IMG/VR virus record: IMGVR_UViG_3300007734_000697
Coordinates: 1 to 44,731 of that record
DNA from: a virus
Reading direction: 5' to 3' (one strand)
DNA: 44,731 nt
A program made the position numbers and the translations under genes. Shown in pieces: positions 8,385 through 17,556 of this stretch (positions within the stretch are counted from its first letter, which is position 1; each line of letters opens with the position of its first letter). Below the pieces are notes generated by a model that saw only the letters and a program-made list of their open reading frames with translations, was not told the origin of the DNA and searched no databases.

Positions 8385-9290
8385 ATGCCAATGAATACAG
8401 GTAATTTCCCCAGTCTGTTAACCAAGCAGTTAACATTAGTTTTCGGGGCACGACGAGATCAATATCCATTAACTTTTACTAAGTATATGGATGAAGTACC
8501 AAGTAAGCAGTCTTTTGAGCAGTACCAAGAAATTGGAGCTTTTAAAAAGTTTGCTGCTAAACCTCAAGGTACAAACTCAAATCTTCAAAATGCAGCTCAA
8601 GGCCTAAAAACCATTCTAGTGAACGTTTCATACTCAAGCGGTTTTGAAATTACACATGAATTGCAAGAAGATGACCTTTACAATATTGTTCAATCATTCC
8701 CATCTGATCTTGCTGATGCAGGTATGAGAACCAAGGAAATTATTGCAACTAACATCTTAGTTAATGGTTTTTCGATGTCCTTCTTGGGAGCAGACGGACA
8801 ACCATTATTTAGTGTTTCACACACTACTATTGATGGTGGCACATATGCTAACCGTCCGGTAAACGGGGCATCCCTTTCAGAGACAAGTTTACGAGATGAC
8901 TTTATTGGAATCCAAAACTTTGTAGATGCTCGTGGTGAAAAGATGATGGCTACTCCTCAATGTTTAATCATTGAGAAAAAGAACCGTTTTCAAGCACAAA
9001 AACTTATGCTTTCAACACATGAGGTTGCAACTGCTAACAACGCCATCAACCCTGTTGGACCTGGAACTGACTATTTTCCTAAAGGATTTGTAGTTCCTCA
9101 GTATCTAACAAGTCCGTACGCATACTTTATCCGTACAAACGTTAAAGGGCTTGTCTACCAAAATCGTGAAGATTACCGACTGATGGATGTCACTGTCATT
9201 CGACAATTAGTTCAGCAATATATTGGATACTTCCGTTCTGCATGGGGATGGTATGACCCTCGTTCAGCATGGGGAAATCCAGGAATTTAG
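8385..9290 (+). CDS. Major capsid protein
   Basis: 301 residues behind AAAAGGAGTAAAAAACA. The sequence resembles Mu-like/HK97-fold major head subunits: an extended N-arm, a spine-helix region (SDLADAGMRTKEIIATNILV), and a C-terminal VIRQLVQQYIGYFRSAWGW. Codon use and ribosome site fit high expression. It ends in TAG, followed at once by the next gene's GGAG, which shows TAG is a true stop in this genome. Expected to fold with the co-chaperonin encoded upstream. Confidence 0.85.
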   Translation: MPMNTGNFPSLLTKQLTLVFGARRDQYPLTFTKYMDEVPSKQSFEQYQEIGAFKKFAAKPQGTNSNLQNAAQGLKTILVNVSYSSGFEITHELQEDDLYNIVQSFPSDLADAGMRTKEIIATNILVNGFSMSFLGADGQPLFSVSHTTIDGGTYANRPVNGASLSETSLRDDFIGIQNFVDARGEKMMATPQCLIIEKKNRFQAQKLMLSTHEVATANNAINPVGPGTDYFPKGFVVPQYLTSPYAYFIRTNVKGLVYQNREDYRLMDVTVIRQLVQQYIGYFRSAWGWYDPRSAWGNPGI

Positions 9291-9300
9291 GAGAATATCT

Positions 9301-10293
9301 ATGTCGAATGCACAATACACAAACTTTCCAAATGGCATTACGAGTATGGGCGTACCGGTGTGTGGGAACTTGTTCCCTACACAGGGTCGCTATATTTTTG
9401 TAGAACCATCGTCTGGGATTGATGGCAATGATGGATTGACCCCAGCTACTGCCGTTAAAACTCTAGTACAAGCACATTCCTTAGCAACTTCAGGAGCTAA
9501 TGATGTTGTTGTATTCTTCTCTCAAGGAAACACAGGATCATTAACAACTGACTATCAATCAGCTACATTGACTTGGAGTAAAGATAGCACTCACCTTATT
9601 GGTATTTGCGCTCCAACAATTTATAGCCAACGTGCTCGTATTGCACAGCTTTCTACAGCAACTGGAATTTCTCCTTTAATGAATATTACTGCTTCAAATT
9701 GCATTTTTGCTAATTGGAGTATTTTCCACGGAGTAGCCGATGCTACTAGTAAAGTATGTTTGCAAGTTACAGGACAGCGCAACTATTTCTATAACGTATG
9801 TATTCAAGGAATTGGGAATGCAACTATGGATGTCGCAACTGCTTGTAGTTTAGTTATGAGTGGAGCATCAGAAAATACATTTGAGAATTGCACAATTGGT
9901 TTAGACACAATTACTAGAACTACTTCTACGTATGAAGTGCTTTTCCAAAGTTCTGCAACTCGAAACCTATTCAAAGGGTGCATGTTCCCAACTTATTCGG
10001 GGGCCGCAGGTCGAGTATTCATCAGTGCTAATACCGCTGCTTCCATAGATAGAACTACTGAATTTTTGAATTGCAGATTTGTTAATGCAATCAAGTCAGC
10101 TGCAACCCAAATGACAGAGTGGGGAGCGATTAGCTCTAGCGCTGGGGGCCTATTCCTTTTGAATGGTCAGGAAACTACCTTGGTAGGAGCAACTGATTGG
10201 GAAGCAAACACCGAGTCAGGATGTACTTATATCAATGGGGCTCCTCCTGTGAACAATACCTCTGGTTTAGCAGTTCTGGTTGAGGCAACCTAG
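9301..10293 (+). CDS. Beta-helix virion protein, 330 aa
   Basis: The start was set at ATG 9301 because it lies just behind GGAGAATATCT; the frame is open further upstream, into the capsid gene, but without a ribosome site. The protein has VEPSSGIDGNDGLTPATAVKTL near residue 36, the strand pattern that opens many pectate-lyase-like right-handed beta-helices, then Asn-rich turns (TASNCIF, ENTFENCTIG, RNLFKGCMF) typical of the helix rungs. Probably a head decoration or tail-associated protein that may bind polysaccharide. Confidence 0.75.
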   Translation: MSNAQYTNFPNGITSMGVPVCGNLFPTQGRYIFVEPSSGIDGNDGLTPATAVKTLVQAHSLATSGANDVVVFFSQGNTGSLTTDYQSATLTWSKDSTHLIGICAPTIYSQRARIAQLSTATGISPLMNITASNCIFANWSIFHGVADATSKVCLQVTGQRNYFYNVCIQGIGNATMDVATACSLVMSGASENTFENCTIGLDTITRTTSTYEVLFQSSATRNLFKGCMFPTYSGAAGRVFISANTAASIDRTTEFLNCRFVNAIKSAATQMTEWGAISSSAGGLFLLNGQETTLVGATDWEANTESGCTYINGAPPVNNTSGLAVLVEAT

Positions 10294-10301
10294 GGACAAA
10301 A

Positions 10302-10535
10302 ATGACCTACTTAAGACTACCGACTCGCATAAAGAAGGCTTTCGATTACCGAAGGCCATGCGATCGGTGCGGGGGGGATAGTACGGGAATAGTTTATTTT
10401 AGAAGTGATTTATCAAGAGAAGATGTAACAAATTTATTAGTGTGCGATCTTTGCAGGGACAGTTATCCGCCAAATATGGATGCAAAAAAGAGAACTGCGG
10501 GAATTTATTCAGAACATATTTATCGAATCGATTAA
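10302..10535 (+). CDS. Zinc-binding small protein, 77 aa
   Basis: Contains CDRC at about 20-23 and CDLC at about 48-51, a four-Cys zinc pair separated by 24 residues. It lies between two structural genes, an odd place for a nucleic-acid binder. Function unknown. Confidence 0.65.
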   Translation: MTYLRLPTRIKKAFDYRRPCDRCGGDSTGIVYFRSDLSREDVTNLLVCDLCRDSYPPNMDAKKRTAGIYSEHIYRID

Positions 10536-10547
10536 AGGAGAAAGAAA

Positions 10548-11204
10548 ATGTCGTATCCAGTCAGACAAATATTAAGCCTAGCATCTGCTGTAGCAAACGG
10601 CATTGCTCAATCTCAGACCCCATCAGTGGGTGGAGTTCAAAATTTAACATTAAATGGATCATTGGTATCCAGTGGCGTGGCTACGCTAGATGTAGCTCGA
10701 AGGGTTATTGTAACTTCGGCAGCCGATGATACTGGTATTACTATTACAGTTTATGGGACAAATAGAGACAATATTACTCAGCAAGAATCTTTTTTGGGCG
10801 CATCAGGTGCCGCAGCGGTATCAAACAAGGATTTTAAAACAGTTACAAGAATTACAGTAAGTGGGAATACCGCAGGAGCTGTAACAGCCGGAACAAATGG
10901 GATGGCCTCAACTGCCTGGATTATGACAGATCACTATCAAAAACATCGCGTTACAACTGCGGTAGGGGTAAAAGTATTTCCAGGATCAACATTAAATTAT
11001 ACTGTTCAGGCAACTGAGGATGACCTTCAGGATATTACTTATATTACAAACCCATCAAAGTTTGTAACTGCAAACAATAATGCTAGTACAGCAATTGCAA
11101 ATGCAACTGTTTCTGGAGAAGGGGGTTATGCTGCCCCTCCTGTTGCAATTAGATTGACATTTAACTCGTATACCACTGGATCAGCGGAGATAACAGTCGT
11201 TTAA
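10548..11204 (+). CDS. Structural protein, 218 aa
   Basis: AAAGGAGAAAGAAA precedes the ATG, a high-expression site like those of the capsid genes. The protein is Thr/Ser/Ala/Gly-rich with alternating beta pattern and no coiled coil, similar to a group of podovirus virion proteins encoded between capsid and tail. Exact role unknown. Confidence 0.65.
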   Translation: MSYPVRQILSLASAVANGIAQSQTPSVGGVQNLTLNGSLVSSGVATLDVARRVIVTSAADDTGITITVYGTNRDNITQQESFLGASGAAAVSNKDFKTVTRITVSGNTAGAVTAGTNGMASTAWIMTDHYQKHRVTTAVGVKVFPGSTLNYTVQATEDDLQDITYITNPSKFVTANNNASTAIANATVSGEGGYAAPPVAIRLTFNSYTTGSAEITVV

Positions 11205-11302
11205 TGTCAAGCGATTTAAGTATTGAAACTATGAGTTTAGAAAGCTTAAGCTTACCGACGCTATCTTTGCCAACTCTTTCATTGAAAATGGGTGGAATGT
11301 AA
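11204..11302 (+). CDS. Short Leu-Ser-repeat peptide, 32 aa
   Basis: Starts on TAATG with the previous stop and ends on TAATG with the next gene. The peptide holds the repeat SLPTLSLPTLSL and ends KMGGM. The next protein begins with a similar LSLPSLSLG stretch, so the two may derive from one duplicated segment. Coupling at both ends argues for translation; function unknown. Confidence 0.5.
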   Translation: MSSDLSIETMSLESLSLPTLSLPTLSLKMGGM

Positions 11303-11544
11303 TGACTAGTGCTCTTTCATTGCCAAGCCTAAGTCTTGGAAGTGGTGGTGGCGGTGGTGGCGTTGAGGCCATACTCGGAACTATAGGGCAAATAGTTGTC
11401 ACTGAAGGGCCTATAGGAACATTTACTTTGTCTTTTGATTCTCCAACACAATTCGGGAATGTAGATTTAAATGGAATACTTACAGTCAATCCTTTAACTG
11501 GTGGAATTATTGGAAATTATCGAATTAATCCGGGAGAAGCATAA
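11302..11544 (+). CDS. Hypothetical structural protein, 80 aa
   Basis: Begins ALSLPSLSLGSGGGGGG, a Leu-Ser repeat followed by a glycine hinge, then a beta-rich 60-residue domain. It overlaps the 32-aa ORF by one base and ends directly before the long fibre gene. Possibly a small fibre adaptor; not recognised. Confidence 0.6.
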   Translation: MTSALSLPSLSLGSGGGGGGVEAILGTIGQIVVTEGPIGTFTLSFDSPTQFGNVDLNGILTVNPLTGGIIGNYRINPGEA

Positions 11545-14517
11545 ATGATTAAAAAAATTATATTTTCAATTCTTTCTCTTTTGTTAATTTATTCTGTTTC
11601 TTTTGCAGCTCCCGCTCCAAGCGGAACATTTTTTGCTGTTAGCGGCAATATGGGAAATCAATACCCAATTCCAACAAGTAATATATTTTATAATTGGACA
11701 ACTGGAACTACAGCTATTTCCCCCACATTAAATGTGAATAATTTGGTGGTTTCTGGGAATATAATCTCTTCTACCTTAAATATTATTTCTTCTACTGCTA
11801 ATTATGCCTTTTTTTCCTCTACAGCTAATTTCTTATCTGACTTACCTTCAAGAATTGTTACAGATAATTACAATAATTCTGTGGTTTTACAGTCTAGTTT
11901 AACAGTTACCGGAAGTCTTGGAAGTGCCTTAATAGATACAGATGGATCTATTTTAATTCAGGGAACCACATTGGTTGGAAATCAGGTTCCAAGCGTAAGT
12001 TCTGGGACATTAATGTATTTTTACCCTCGAAAATCTGCCTTTAGAGCTGGAACAACCATTGATGATGAATGGGGAGCTGGAAGAGTAGGAAATTATTCAG
12101 GCGGCATAGGGAGGGCAGTCATTGCAAGAGGGCCTCATACATTCGCAACTGGGTTTGCAAGTGTTGCATCTGGAGATTCATCAGTAGCATTTGGCAGGTC
12201 TAGTGCAGGAGGATTTGCTGGGTTTTCTGCGATCACTGGATCTGGAGAGGGCGCATACGCTACCTCTATAGGGCAGGGAACATATGCGCTCCCATATAAT
12301 TCGTTTGTTATAGGACGATACAATTTTGCTTCAACCGGAAACCCCACTGTATGGGTGAATACTGACCCATTGTTTATTATTGGAAATGGAACAGATCAAT
12401 TAACGGGTTCGTCTAACGCGGTGGTAGTCTTAAAGAATGGCAACTTTGGTATTGGCGAAAATTTCCCAACTCAAAAGCTAGTAGTAGTTGGAACTATAAA
12501 CGCTACTGCTTTCACTATAAATGGAAATCCAATAAATAATACTTCAAATTATTCATTGACTTCATCAACAGCTAATTACTCATATACATCATCAACCTCA
12601 AATTATGCTATTCTTTCTGCTTTTTCTGGATTATCGGTAACTTCTGATTATTCTTTTTTGGCATCAACCGCAAACTATTCTACGAGTTCAGGGACTTCAT
12701 CCATGACCTCAACCGCGAATTTCGCTATAACTGCAAACTTTGCAAACACATCGACATTGGCAACAAGCGCATTAACATCTACAACTGCAAATTATTCAAG
12801 CACAGCAAATTTCGCAACGATCTCTCTATCTTCTTTGGTGAGCACGACGGCGAATTATTCTTCTACGGCCAGCTTTTCTTTAAATTCCGGGGCTTCTATT
12901 ACTGCAACGACAGCAAACTATAGCTCTACATCGAACTATTCTGCAACTTCAGGATCTGCAACATCAGCGATTACTTCTTCGACTTCGAACTACAGTTTAA
13001 CTTCCAATTATTCGGTTTCAGCTGGAAGTGCGGCATCTGCTTTAACCTCGACTACTGCCAACTACACATCAACTGCGAATTACGCAACTTCAGCGGGAAG
13101 TGTTGGGTCTCTTGGTAATGGGGTTGTGACGAATCTGAATCTAGTGACTGGAAACTTTGGAGCTATCACCGGTGTTGGCACAATAAGCGCGCTAACAGCG
13201 AATTCAGTTGTAATAACAGGCGCGTCAGTGGGGGGGGTTTTAGTTTCTTCAACGAATGGATTTTTAACTACTCCATTATCTGCATACCCGTTATATTGGG
13301 ATTGGACTAATAAAGGGCTGGCAGTCGGAACGACAAACTTAGGAAATGCTTATTTTGTTGTTCAGGATGAGGCCGCTAGTCAAAATTCATTTTATGTTGG
13401 AAATGCGACCAATAGATTGTTTTTAGATGGATTTTGGGATGTTACCAGTAGCCGAACTGGAATGAAGTTAAAAAATCGTAATTCTGGTGTAAATGCTGCG
13501 TCCAATATTGTATTAGAAAATGATGACGCAAGTGGAAGGTTTCAGATTTTAACAAATTCAACAGCGAGAACGACTTCCGTTGGAACTAGCAACACATTGA
13601 TACAAACAACAAACGGACAACTTTGGCTTGTTACTGCTGTAGACCCATTGATTTTGAATGATGATACCGAGGTTAGAGGCGGCCTTAATGTAACCGGCAG
13701 AGTCACTATGAACTCAATGAATATATCTTCATTTCCAGTAGGGGCCGTATTGGTTGCATCCATTAATGGAAATATATCAGCATCTCCTACAACGGACTTA
13801 ACTTATAATAGAGCCAACGGATATACCGGAATAAAGATTCCAACCCCACAGTTTGAATTACAGGTAAGGGGAACGTTTGGAATAGGGAATAATGTAGATT
13901 ATACAACTATCTCACAGTCGGGAACTAATCAAACTATTATAAGCGGTTCTGGCTCGTCTAGATCAACCAGAATTGACGGGAAGGATTTAATTTTGAAGGG
14001 ATCAGGGAGCGTTACTACTGGGATACAGTTAAATTACGATAGTACTAATGCGGCCGCAACTGAGATTAATTTTTATTCAGATTCGGAAATATTAACCCCT
14101 TATGCCTCTATTACACGAGAGAGTGGAGCAAATGGTCATTTAAGAATTAACAATTCAGGAACCGGATTGATAAGGATGGGGGATACCGTTACCGCTGACT
14201 CGTTCTTAACTGACTATTATGGATATTCAAATTCGCCTACATTTTCCAGAGCAGCGATTGATTGGTCTAGAGCTAGCATGGTTTCAACAAACGTTTCTGG
14301 TTCCATGACAGTTACAATGAGTGTTTCCCCTCCTGCTAATGGAGCTAACTTTCAAAGGCTAACATTAATTGTGGCTAATACCGGTGGTAGTTCCACCTTA
14401 ACTTTCTCATCCAATGTATCTTTTTCTGGTACTGGTCCAACAGTTTCGGCAAACCAAACGAGGGTGCTGGAATTTATATATGACCGGTCAAGATCAAGAT
14501 ATTTTGGAATATTTTAA
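11545..14517 (+). CDS. Large fibre-like repeat protein with signal peptide, 990 aa
   Basis: GGGAG precedes the ATG. Residues 1-22 are a textbook Sec signal: MIKK, then a hydrophobic core, then SVSFA before APAP, with a likely cut after residue 22. The next 300 residues include a trimeric-adhesin-like region (about 205-265), followed at about 335-515 by some two dozen STANYS/TSNYS repeats. The rest is beta-rich with tail-fibre-like segments (GVLVSSTNG, FELQVRGTFGIG) and a C-terminal FIYDRSRSRYFG end piece. Fibre architecture is clear. A cleavable signal on a virion fibre is not expected and may mark export of the protein or capture of a host surface adhesin. Confidence 0.8.
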   Translation: MIKKIIFSILSLLLIYSVSFAAPAPSGTFFAVSGNMGNQYPIPTSNIFYNWTTGTTAISPTLNVNNLVVSGNIISSTLNIISSTANYAFFSSTANFLSDLPSRIVTDNYNNSVVLQSSLTVTGSLGSALIDTDGSILIQGTTLVGNQVPSVSSGTLMYFYPRKSAFRAGTTIDDEWGAGRVGNYSGGIGRAVIARGPHTFATGFASVASGDSSVAFGRSSAGGFAGFSAITGSGEGAYATSIGQGTYALPYNSFVIGRYNFASTGNPTVWVNTDPLFIIGNGTDQLTGSSNAVVVLKNGNFGIGENFPTQKLVVVGTINATAFTINGNPINNTSNYSLTSSTANYSYTSSTSNYAILSAFSGLSVTSDYSFLASTANYSTSSGTSSMTSTANFAITANFANTSTLATSALTSTTANYSSTANFATISLSSLVSTTANYSSTASFSLNSGASITATTANYSSTSNYSATSGSATSAITSSTSNYSLTSNYSVSAGSAASALTSTTANYTSTANYATSAGSVGSLGNGVVTNLNLVTGNFGAITGVGTISALTANSVVITGASVGGVLVSSTNGFLTTPLSAYPLYWDWTNKGLAVGTTNLGNAYFVVQDEAASQNSFYVGNATNRLFLDGFWDVTSSRTGMKLKNRNSGVNAASNIVLENDDASGRFQILTNSTARTTSVGTSNTLIQTTNGQLWLVTAVDPLILNDDTEVRGGLNVTGRVTMNSMNISSFPVGAVLVASINGNISASPTTDLTYNRANGYTGIKIPTPQFELQVRGTFGIGNNVDYTTISQSGTNQTIISGSGSSRSTRIDGKDLILKGSGSVTTGIQLNYDSTNAAATEINFYSDSEILTPYASITRESGANGHLRINNSGTGLIRMGDTVTADSFLTDYYGYSNSPTFSRAAIDWSRASMVSTNVSGSMTVTMSVSPPANGANFQRLTLIVANTGGSSTLTFSSNVSFSGTGPTVSANQTRVLEFIYDRSRSRYFGIF

Positions 14518-14532
14518 GGAGGAACGAGAAAA

Positions 14533-14862
14533 ATGGCAAACGAACATTATTTGGGGAACAGCGAGGACTTTCAATTTATTTTGGAGACCCCTTACAAATT
14601 TCTAATAAATTCACCAGAAGGAATATTTTTCAATGGTGAAAATGTAGTTGAGGCTCATGGGACTGCAAATCTTAGTTTGGGATCAGTTGTGGTAAATGAT
14701 TCAAGGGTAACTGCTGACAGTGAGATTTTCTTAACTGCTCAAAATGGCACTTTAAATTTAGGTGCTATTAATGTTTCAGCAAGAACCCCAGGAACTTCAT
14801 TTACGATTACATCATCCAATGTACTAGACGCAAGAAAAGTAGCCTGGAAATTCAGAGTATAA
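14533..14862 (+). CDS. Small fibre-cap-like protein, 109 aa
   Basis: Preceded by AAGGAGGAACGAG. Its second half (SRVTADSEIFLTAQNGT, NVSARTPGTSFTITSSNV, KVAWKF) matches a C-terminal beta domain that closes many phage fibres and spikes. Here it stands alone as a separate protein after the fibre gene, so it could be a fibre-tip subunit or a detached end domain. Confidence 0.65.
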   Translation: MANEHYLGNSEDFQFILETPYKFLINSPEGIFFNGENVVEAHGTANLSLGSVVVNDSRVTADSEIFLTAQNGTLNLGAINVSARTPGTSFTITSSNVLDARKVAWKFRV

Positions 14863-14879
14863 ATTAAAAGGAGATAATT

Positions 14880-15074
14880 ATGAAAAACTTTCTAATGACG
14901 GAAGAACAAAAAAACAAATTAATCGCATTTGCACAGGAGATTCCCACTAAGTTTGGTCTAGAGTTAATAAAATTTTCTCAGGCACTTCCTGAATTACCAG
15001 GGCAAGAGGAGGCTTCTGTTTCAGAGGAAAAATTACAGACAAATTTAGATTGTCACGAAGTTGTAAAGGATTAA
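14880..15074 (+). CDS. Hypothetical protein, 64 aa
   Basis: AAAAGGAGATAATT precedes the ATG. Helical, acidic small protein starting MKNFLMTEEQKNKL. Not recognised; lies between the fibre cap and the connector gene. Confidence 0.6.
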   Translation: MKNFLMTEEQKNKLIAFAQEIPTKFGLELIKFSQALPELPGQEEASVSEEKLQTNLDCHEVVKD

Positions 15075-15085
15075 GTAGCTGAATA

Positions 15086-15931
15086 ATGACAACTTCAGGT
15101 AACTATTCTTTTGAATTAATGCGGAATCGCATTATCGAGCTTGCCTACAGAGATGTCGGGGCATACACACAGGGTCAAACACTGACTGATGAGCAGTATA
15201 GTATAGCTTCCGACATCTTAAATGCTATGGTGCAGAATTGGCGTGCCGATAATGTGTTTCTGTGGGAAGAAGAATGGATTACCCAGCAATTTACAGAATC
15301 TAGCATTGTTTTAGGTGATGATGGAATTGACTATCAATGCATTCTAAATCATATCTCAACTACCAATACGAGGCCCGTAAGCGGGAATCAGTGGATACCT
15401 TATTGGAAGAAACTTGAGACCTCTTCGGGCACTCCATGGGTAGTTGATACCCCATACACATTCATTGGGAACTTCTCTCTAGATCCAAGTATCGTTGGAA
15501 TTAAAATGGCAAGAATATTCCAATCTTCTGGTCAATTTGAGCAGTTCTTATTGTCAATGACCGAAGAGATGTATTTTACACTTGGGGATATTTCAGTATC
15601 CGGAAAGCCAACGCAGTATTTTTACCGTCGTCAGCCAACTCCTCAGGTTTATTTGTACCCTGCTCCCAACAATGCAACCGATTATGCAATTCAACTTGCA
15701 GTATATCGCTATACGCAAACTGTTGATAATCCTTCTGACAAAACCACATTCTTAAATGAATGGATGATGCCTCTTTATAAGGGATTGGCAGTGCAATTAG
15801 CGCCTGGAGAAGGTATTCCACCAGATAGATTTGGAGTTTTAAAGAAAGAATTTAAAGATGCTTACGATATAGCTAAACAATTAGATCACGAAAGCGGCCC
15901 GGTTGATTTTCAGCCGATGCTACATAGATAG
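15086..15931 (+). CDS. P22 gp4-like head-completion/tail adaptor protein
   Basis: The N-terminal part (ELAYRDVGAYTQGQTLTDEQ, then ILNAMVQNWRADN) and the C-terminal part (YRRQPTPQVYLYPAP, LNEWMMPLYKGLAVQLAPG) fit the podovirus gp4 family, which docks under the portal and starts the tail. Residues about 78-124 look like an inserted small carbohydrate-binding-type module (YQCILNHISTT, then NQWIPYW), making it 281 residues against about 166 in P22. No clear ribosome site before ATG 15086; the gene follows the 64-aa ORF by 11 bases. Confidence 0.8.
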   Translation: MTTSGNYSFELMRNRIIELAYRDVGAYTQGQTLTDEQYSIASDILNAMVQNWRADNVFLWEEEWITQQFTESSIVLGDDGIDYQCILNHISTTNTRPVSGNQWIPYWKKLETSSGTPWVVDTPYTFIGNFSLDPSIVGIKMARIFQSSGQFEQFLLSMTEEMYFTLGDISVSGKPTQYFYRRQPTPQVYLYPAPNNATDYAIQLAVYRYTQTVDNPSDKTTFLNEWMMPLYKGLAVQLAPGEGIPPDRFGVLKKEFKDAYDIAKQLDHESGPVDFQPMLHR

Positions 15932-15942
15932 GGGGAATTAAG

Positions 15943-17556
15943 ATGGCAGATGCATTATACGTTGGGTTTTTATTATCAGGGCTAGTAGATTCTACTGGAT
16001 CGGTATTGCAAAATGGAACCGTTACTTTCTATGAAAGTGGAACAGCTACTTTAAAAGATATTTGGCTAGATGAGAGAAAAATGGATTTGGCGGCTAATCC
16101 CTACACTCTAGACACTGTCGGAGTTGCAAATATTTATGCAGATGGACTTTATACCGTTGTTGTTAAGGATGAAACAGGAACAATTATTCATACTTGGGAT
16201 GGATTATTTTTTAATCCTGACCCTGGAAATGCTTTCGGAGATATTATTGCTACTGATTTTGGGCCAATGGATGGGGATACTATTCAATTAGCAATTATTA
16301 GTGCGGCGGGAGAGGACAGGTCAGTATATCTTTCAGCAGGAAATTGGGAAATTGGAAATAACTTAACTATCCCAAGTAATATAAATCTTAAGTATGGCAT
16401 GGGAGCATATACAACAACATCAACAGGGGTTACATTATCCTTTTCAGGGGTAGTCGAAGCTCCTTTGTACAATATATTTAGAGGGGCCGGAACGACTACT
16501 TTAAACTCAAAGATAAATGATTATCCGACTATCTGGCTTAATGGGGGGGCGTCCACCGATAGAGTGATGACAGGAATTTTAACTATAACTGGGTCTCAGC
16601 AAGTAGACAATTTAAACTTAAATGGGAATACATTAAGCTCAACAAGTGGCGCCTTAAATATATTGCCATTTACAGGTCAGGCGGTTGTAATTGATGGAAA
16701 CTTTTCCTTTGATGGAACTACATTAACGGGTATTTTAGACTCAAATTTAGTATTTACTGCTTTTCCAGGAAGGAATATATCTATTGAAGGGGCTACTTTT
16801 GATGGAGGAATAGTTACTACAACAACTGTTAATGCCAATGTTACCGGAAATCTAACGGGAGAGGTTCTAACCGCATCTCAACCAAACATTACTTCAGTAG
16901 GGACCTTGTCATCCTTAACTATTTCAGGAGGACTTACAGTAGATACATCTACTTTTGTTATTAATGCATCAACTAATGATGTAACGATTAATGGTAATTT
17001 TTTACAGATTAATTCTAGTTCAAATAGCATAAATGAAAATTTAATTTTGCAATCATTTAATAATACATCGGGGTCAGTAATTCAAACATTTCAAAATCCA
17101 AATGGAACTAGAAAGCTTCAAATTAGGGGGGAGATGACTACCGGAAGTGAAAGGTTAGAATTTTTAAGCGGAACGGGGCTTGTTGATTTTTATTATAATG
17201 GAGGAGTTACGGTGGGGTCCCCTACCGGAGGAAATAAAGGAATAGGGACAATAAATATTTCGGGAGATATTTATAAAAATAATACAGCTTATACAAATCC
17301 AGACTACGTTTTAGAGCATTTTTTTACTGGGAAAATTGATAAATTTTCTAAAAATGAAGGTGCCTCTACATATTCTGGATTAATAAATTTAAATAGTCTT
17401 GAAAATTATTTGAAGGAAAATTTTAGATTACCAGGAATATCTGACAAAGCTATGGGAACATTTAAAAGAAGTGATTTCATATTGGAAAAGCTTGAAGAGA
17501 TATTTTTGTATTTGATTCAAATGGAAAAAAGAATAAAGGCATTAGAGTCAAAATAA
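15943..17556 (+). CDS. Tail fibre / tailspike protein, 537 aa
   Basis: Begins MADALYVGFLLSGLVD and continues with a phage neck domain (GTVTFYESGTATLKDIWLDE, then ANIYADGLYTVVVKD) often found at the particle-proximal end of tail spikes. A beta-rich shaft of Asn/Gly/Thr-rich rungs follows, and the last 60 residues form a charged helical, coiled-coil-like end (LEKLEEIFLYLIQMEKRIKA). It has no signal peptide, unlike the 990-aa fibre. Probably the second receptor-binding protein. Confidence 0.75.
   Translation: MADALYVGFLLSGLVDSTGSVLQNGTVTFYESGTATLKDIWLDERKMDLAANPYTLDTVGVANIYADGLYTVVVKDETGTIIHTWDGLFFNPDPGNAFGDIIATDFGPMDGDTIQLAIISAAGEDRSVYLSAGNWEIGNNLTIPSNINLKYGMGAYTTTSTGVTLSFSGVVEAPLYNIFRGAGTTTLNSKINDYPTIWLNGGASTDRVMTGILTITGSQQVDNLNLNGNTLSSTSGALNILPFTGQAVVIDGNFSFDGTTLTGILDSNLVFTAFPGRNISIEGATFDGGIVTTTTVNANVTGNLTGEVLTASQPNITSVGTLSSLTISGGLTVDTSTFVINASTNDVTINGNFLQINSSSNSINENLILQSFNNTSGSVIQTFQNPNGTRKLQIRGEMTTGSERLEFLSGTGLVDFYYNGGVTVGSPTGGNKGIGTINISGDIYKNNTAYTNPDYVLEHFFTGKIDKFSKNEGASTYSGLINLNSLENYLKENFRLPGISDKAMGTFKRSDFILEKLEEIFLYLIQMEKRIKALESK

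Noticed and set aside
9223-9300. Upstream extension of the beta-helix protein into the capsid gene
   Set aside because: No ribosome site; ATG 9301 directly follows GGAGAATATCT and the capsid stop.
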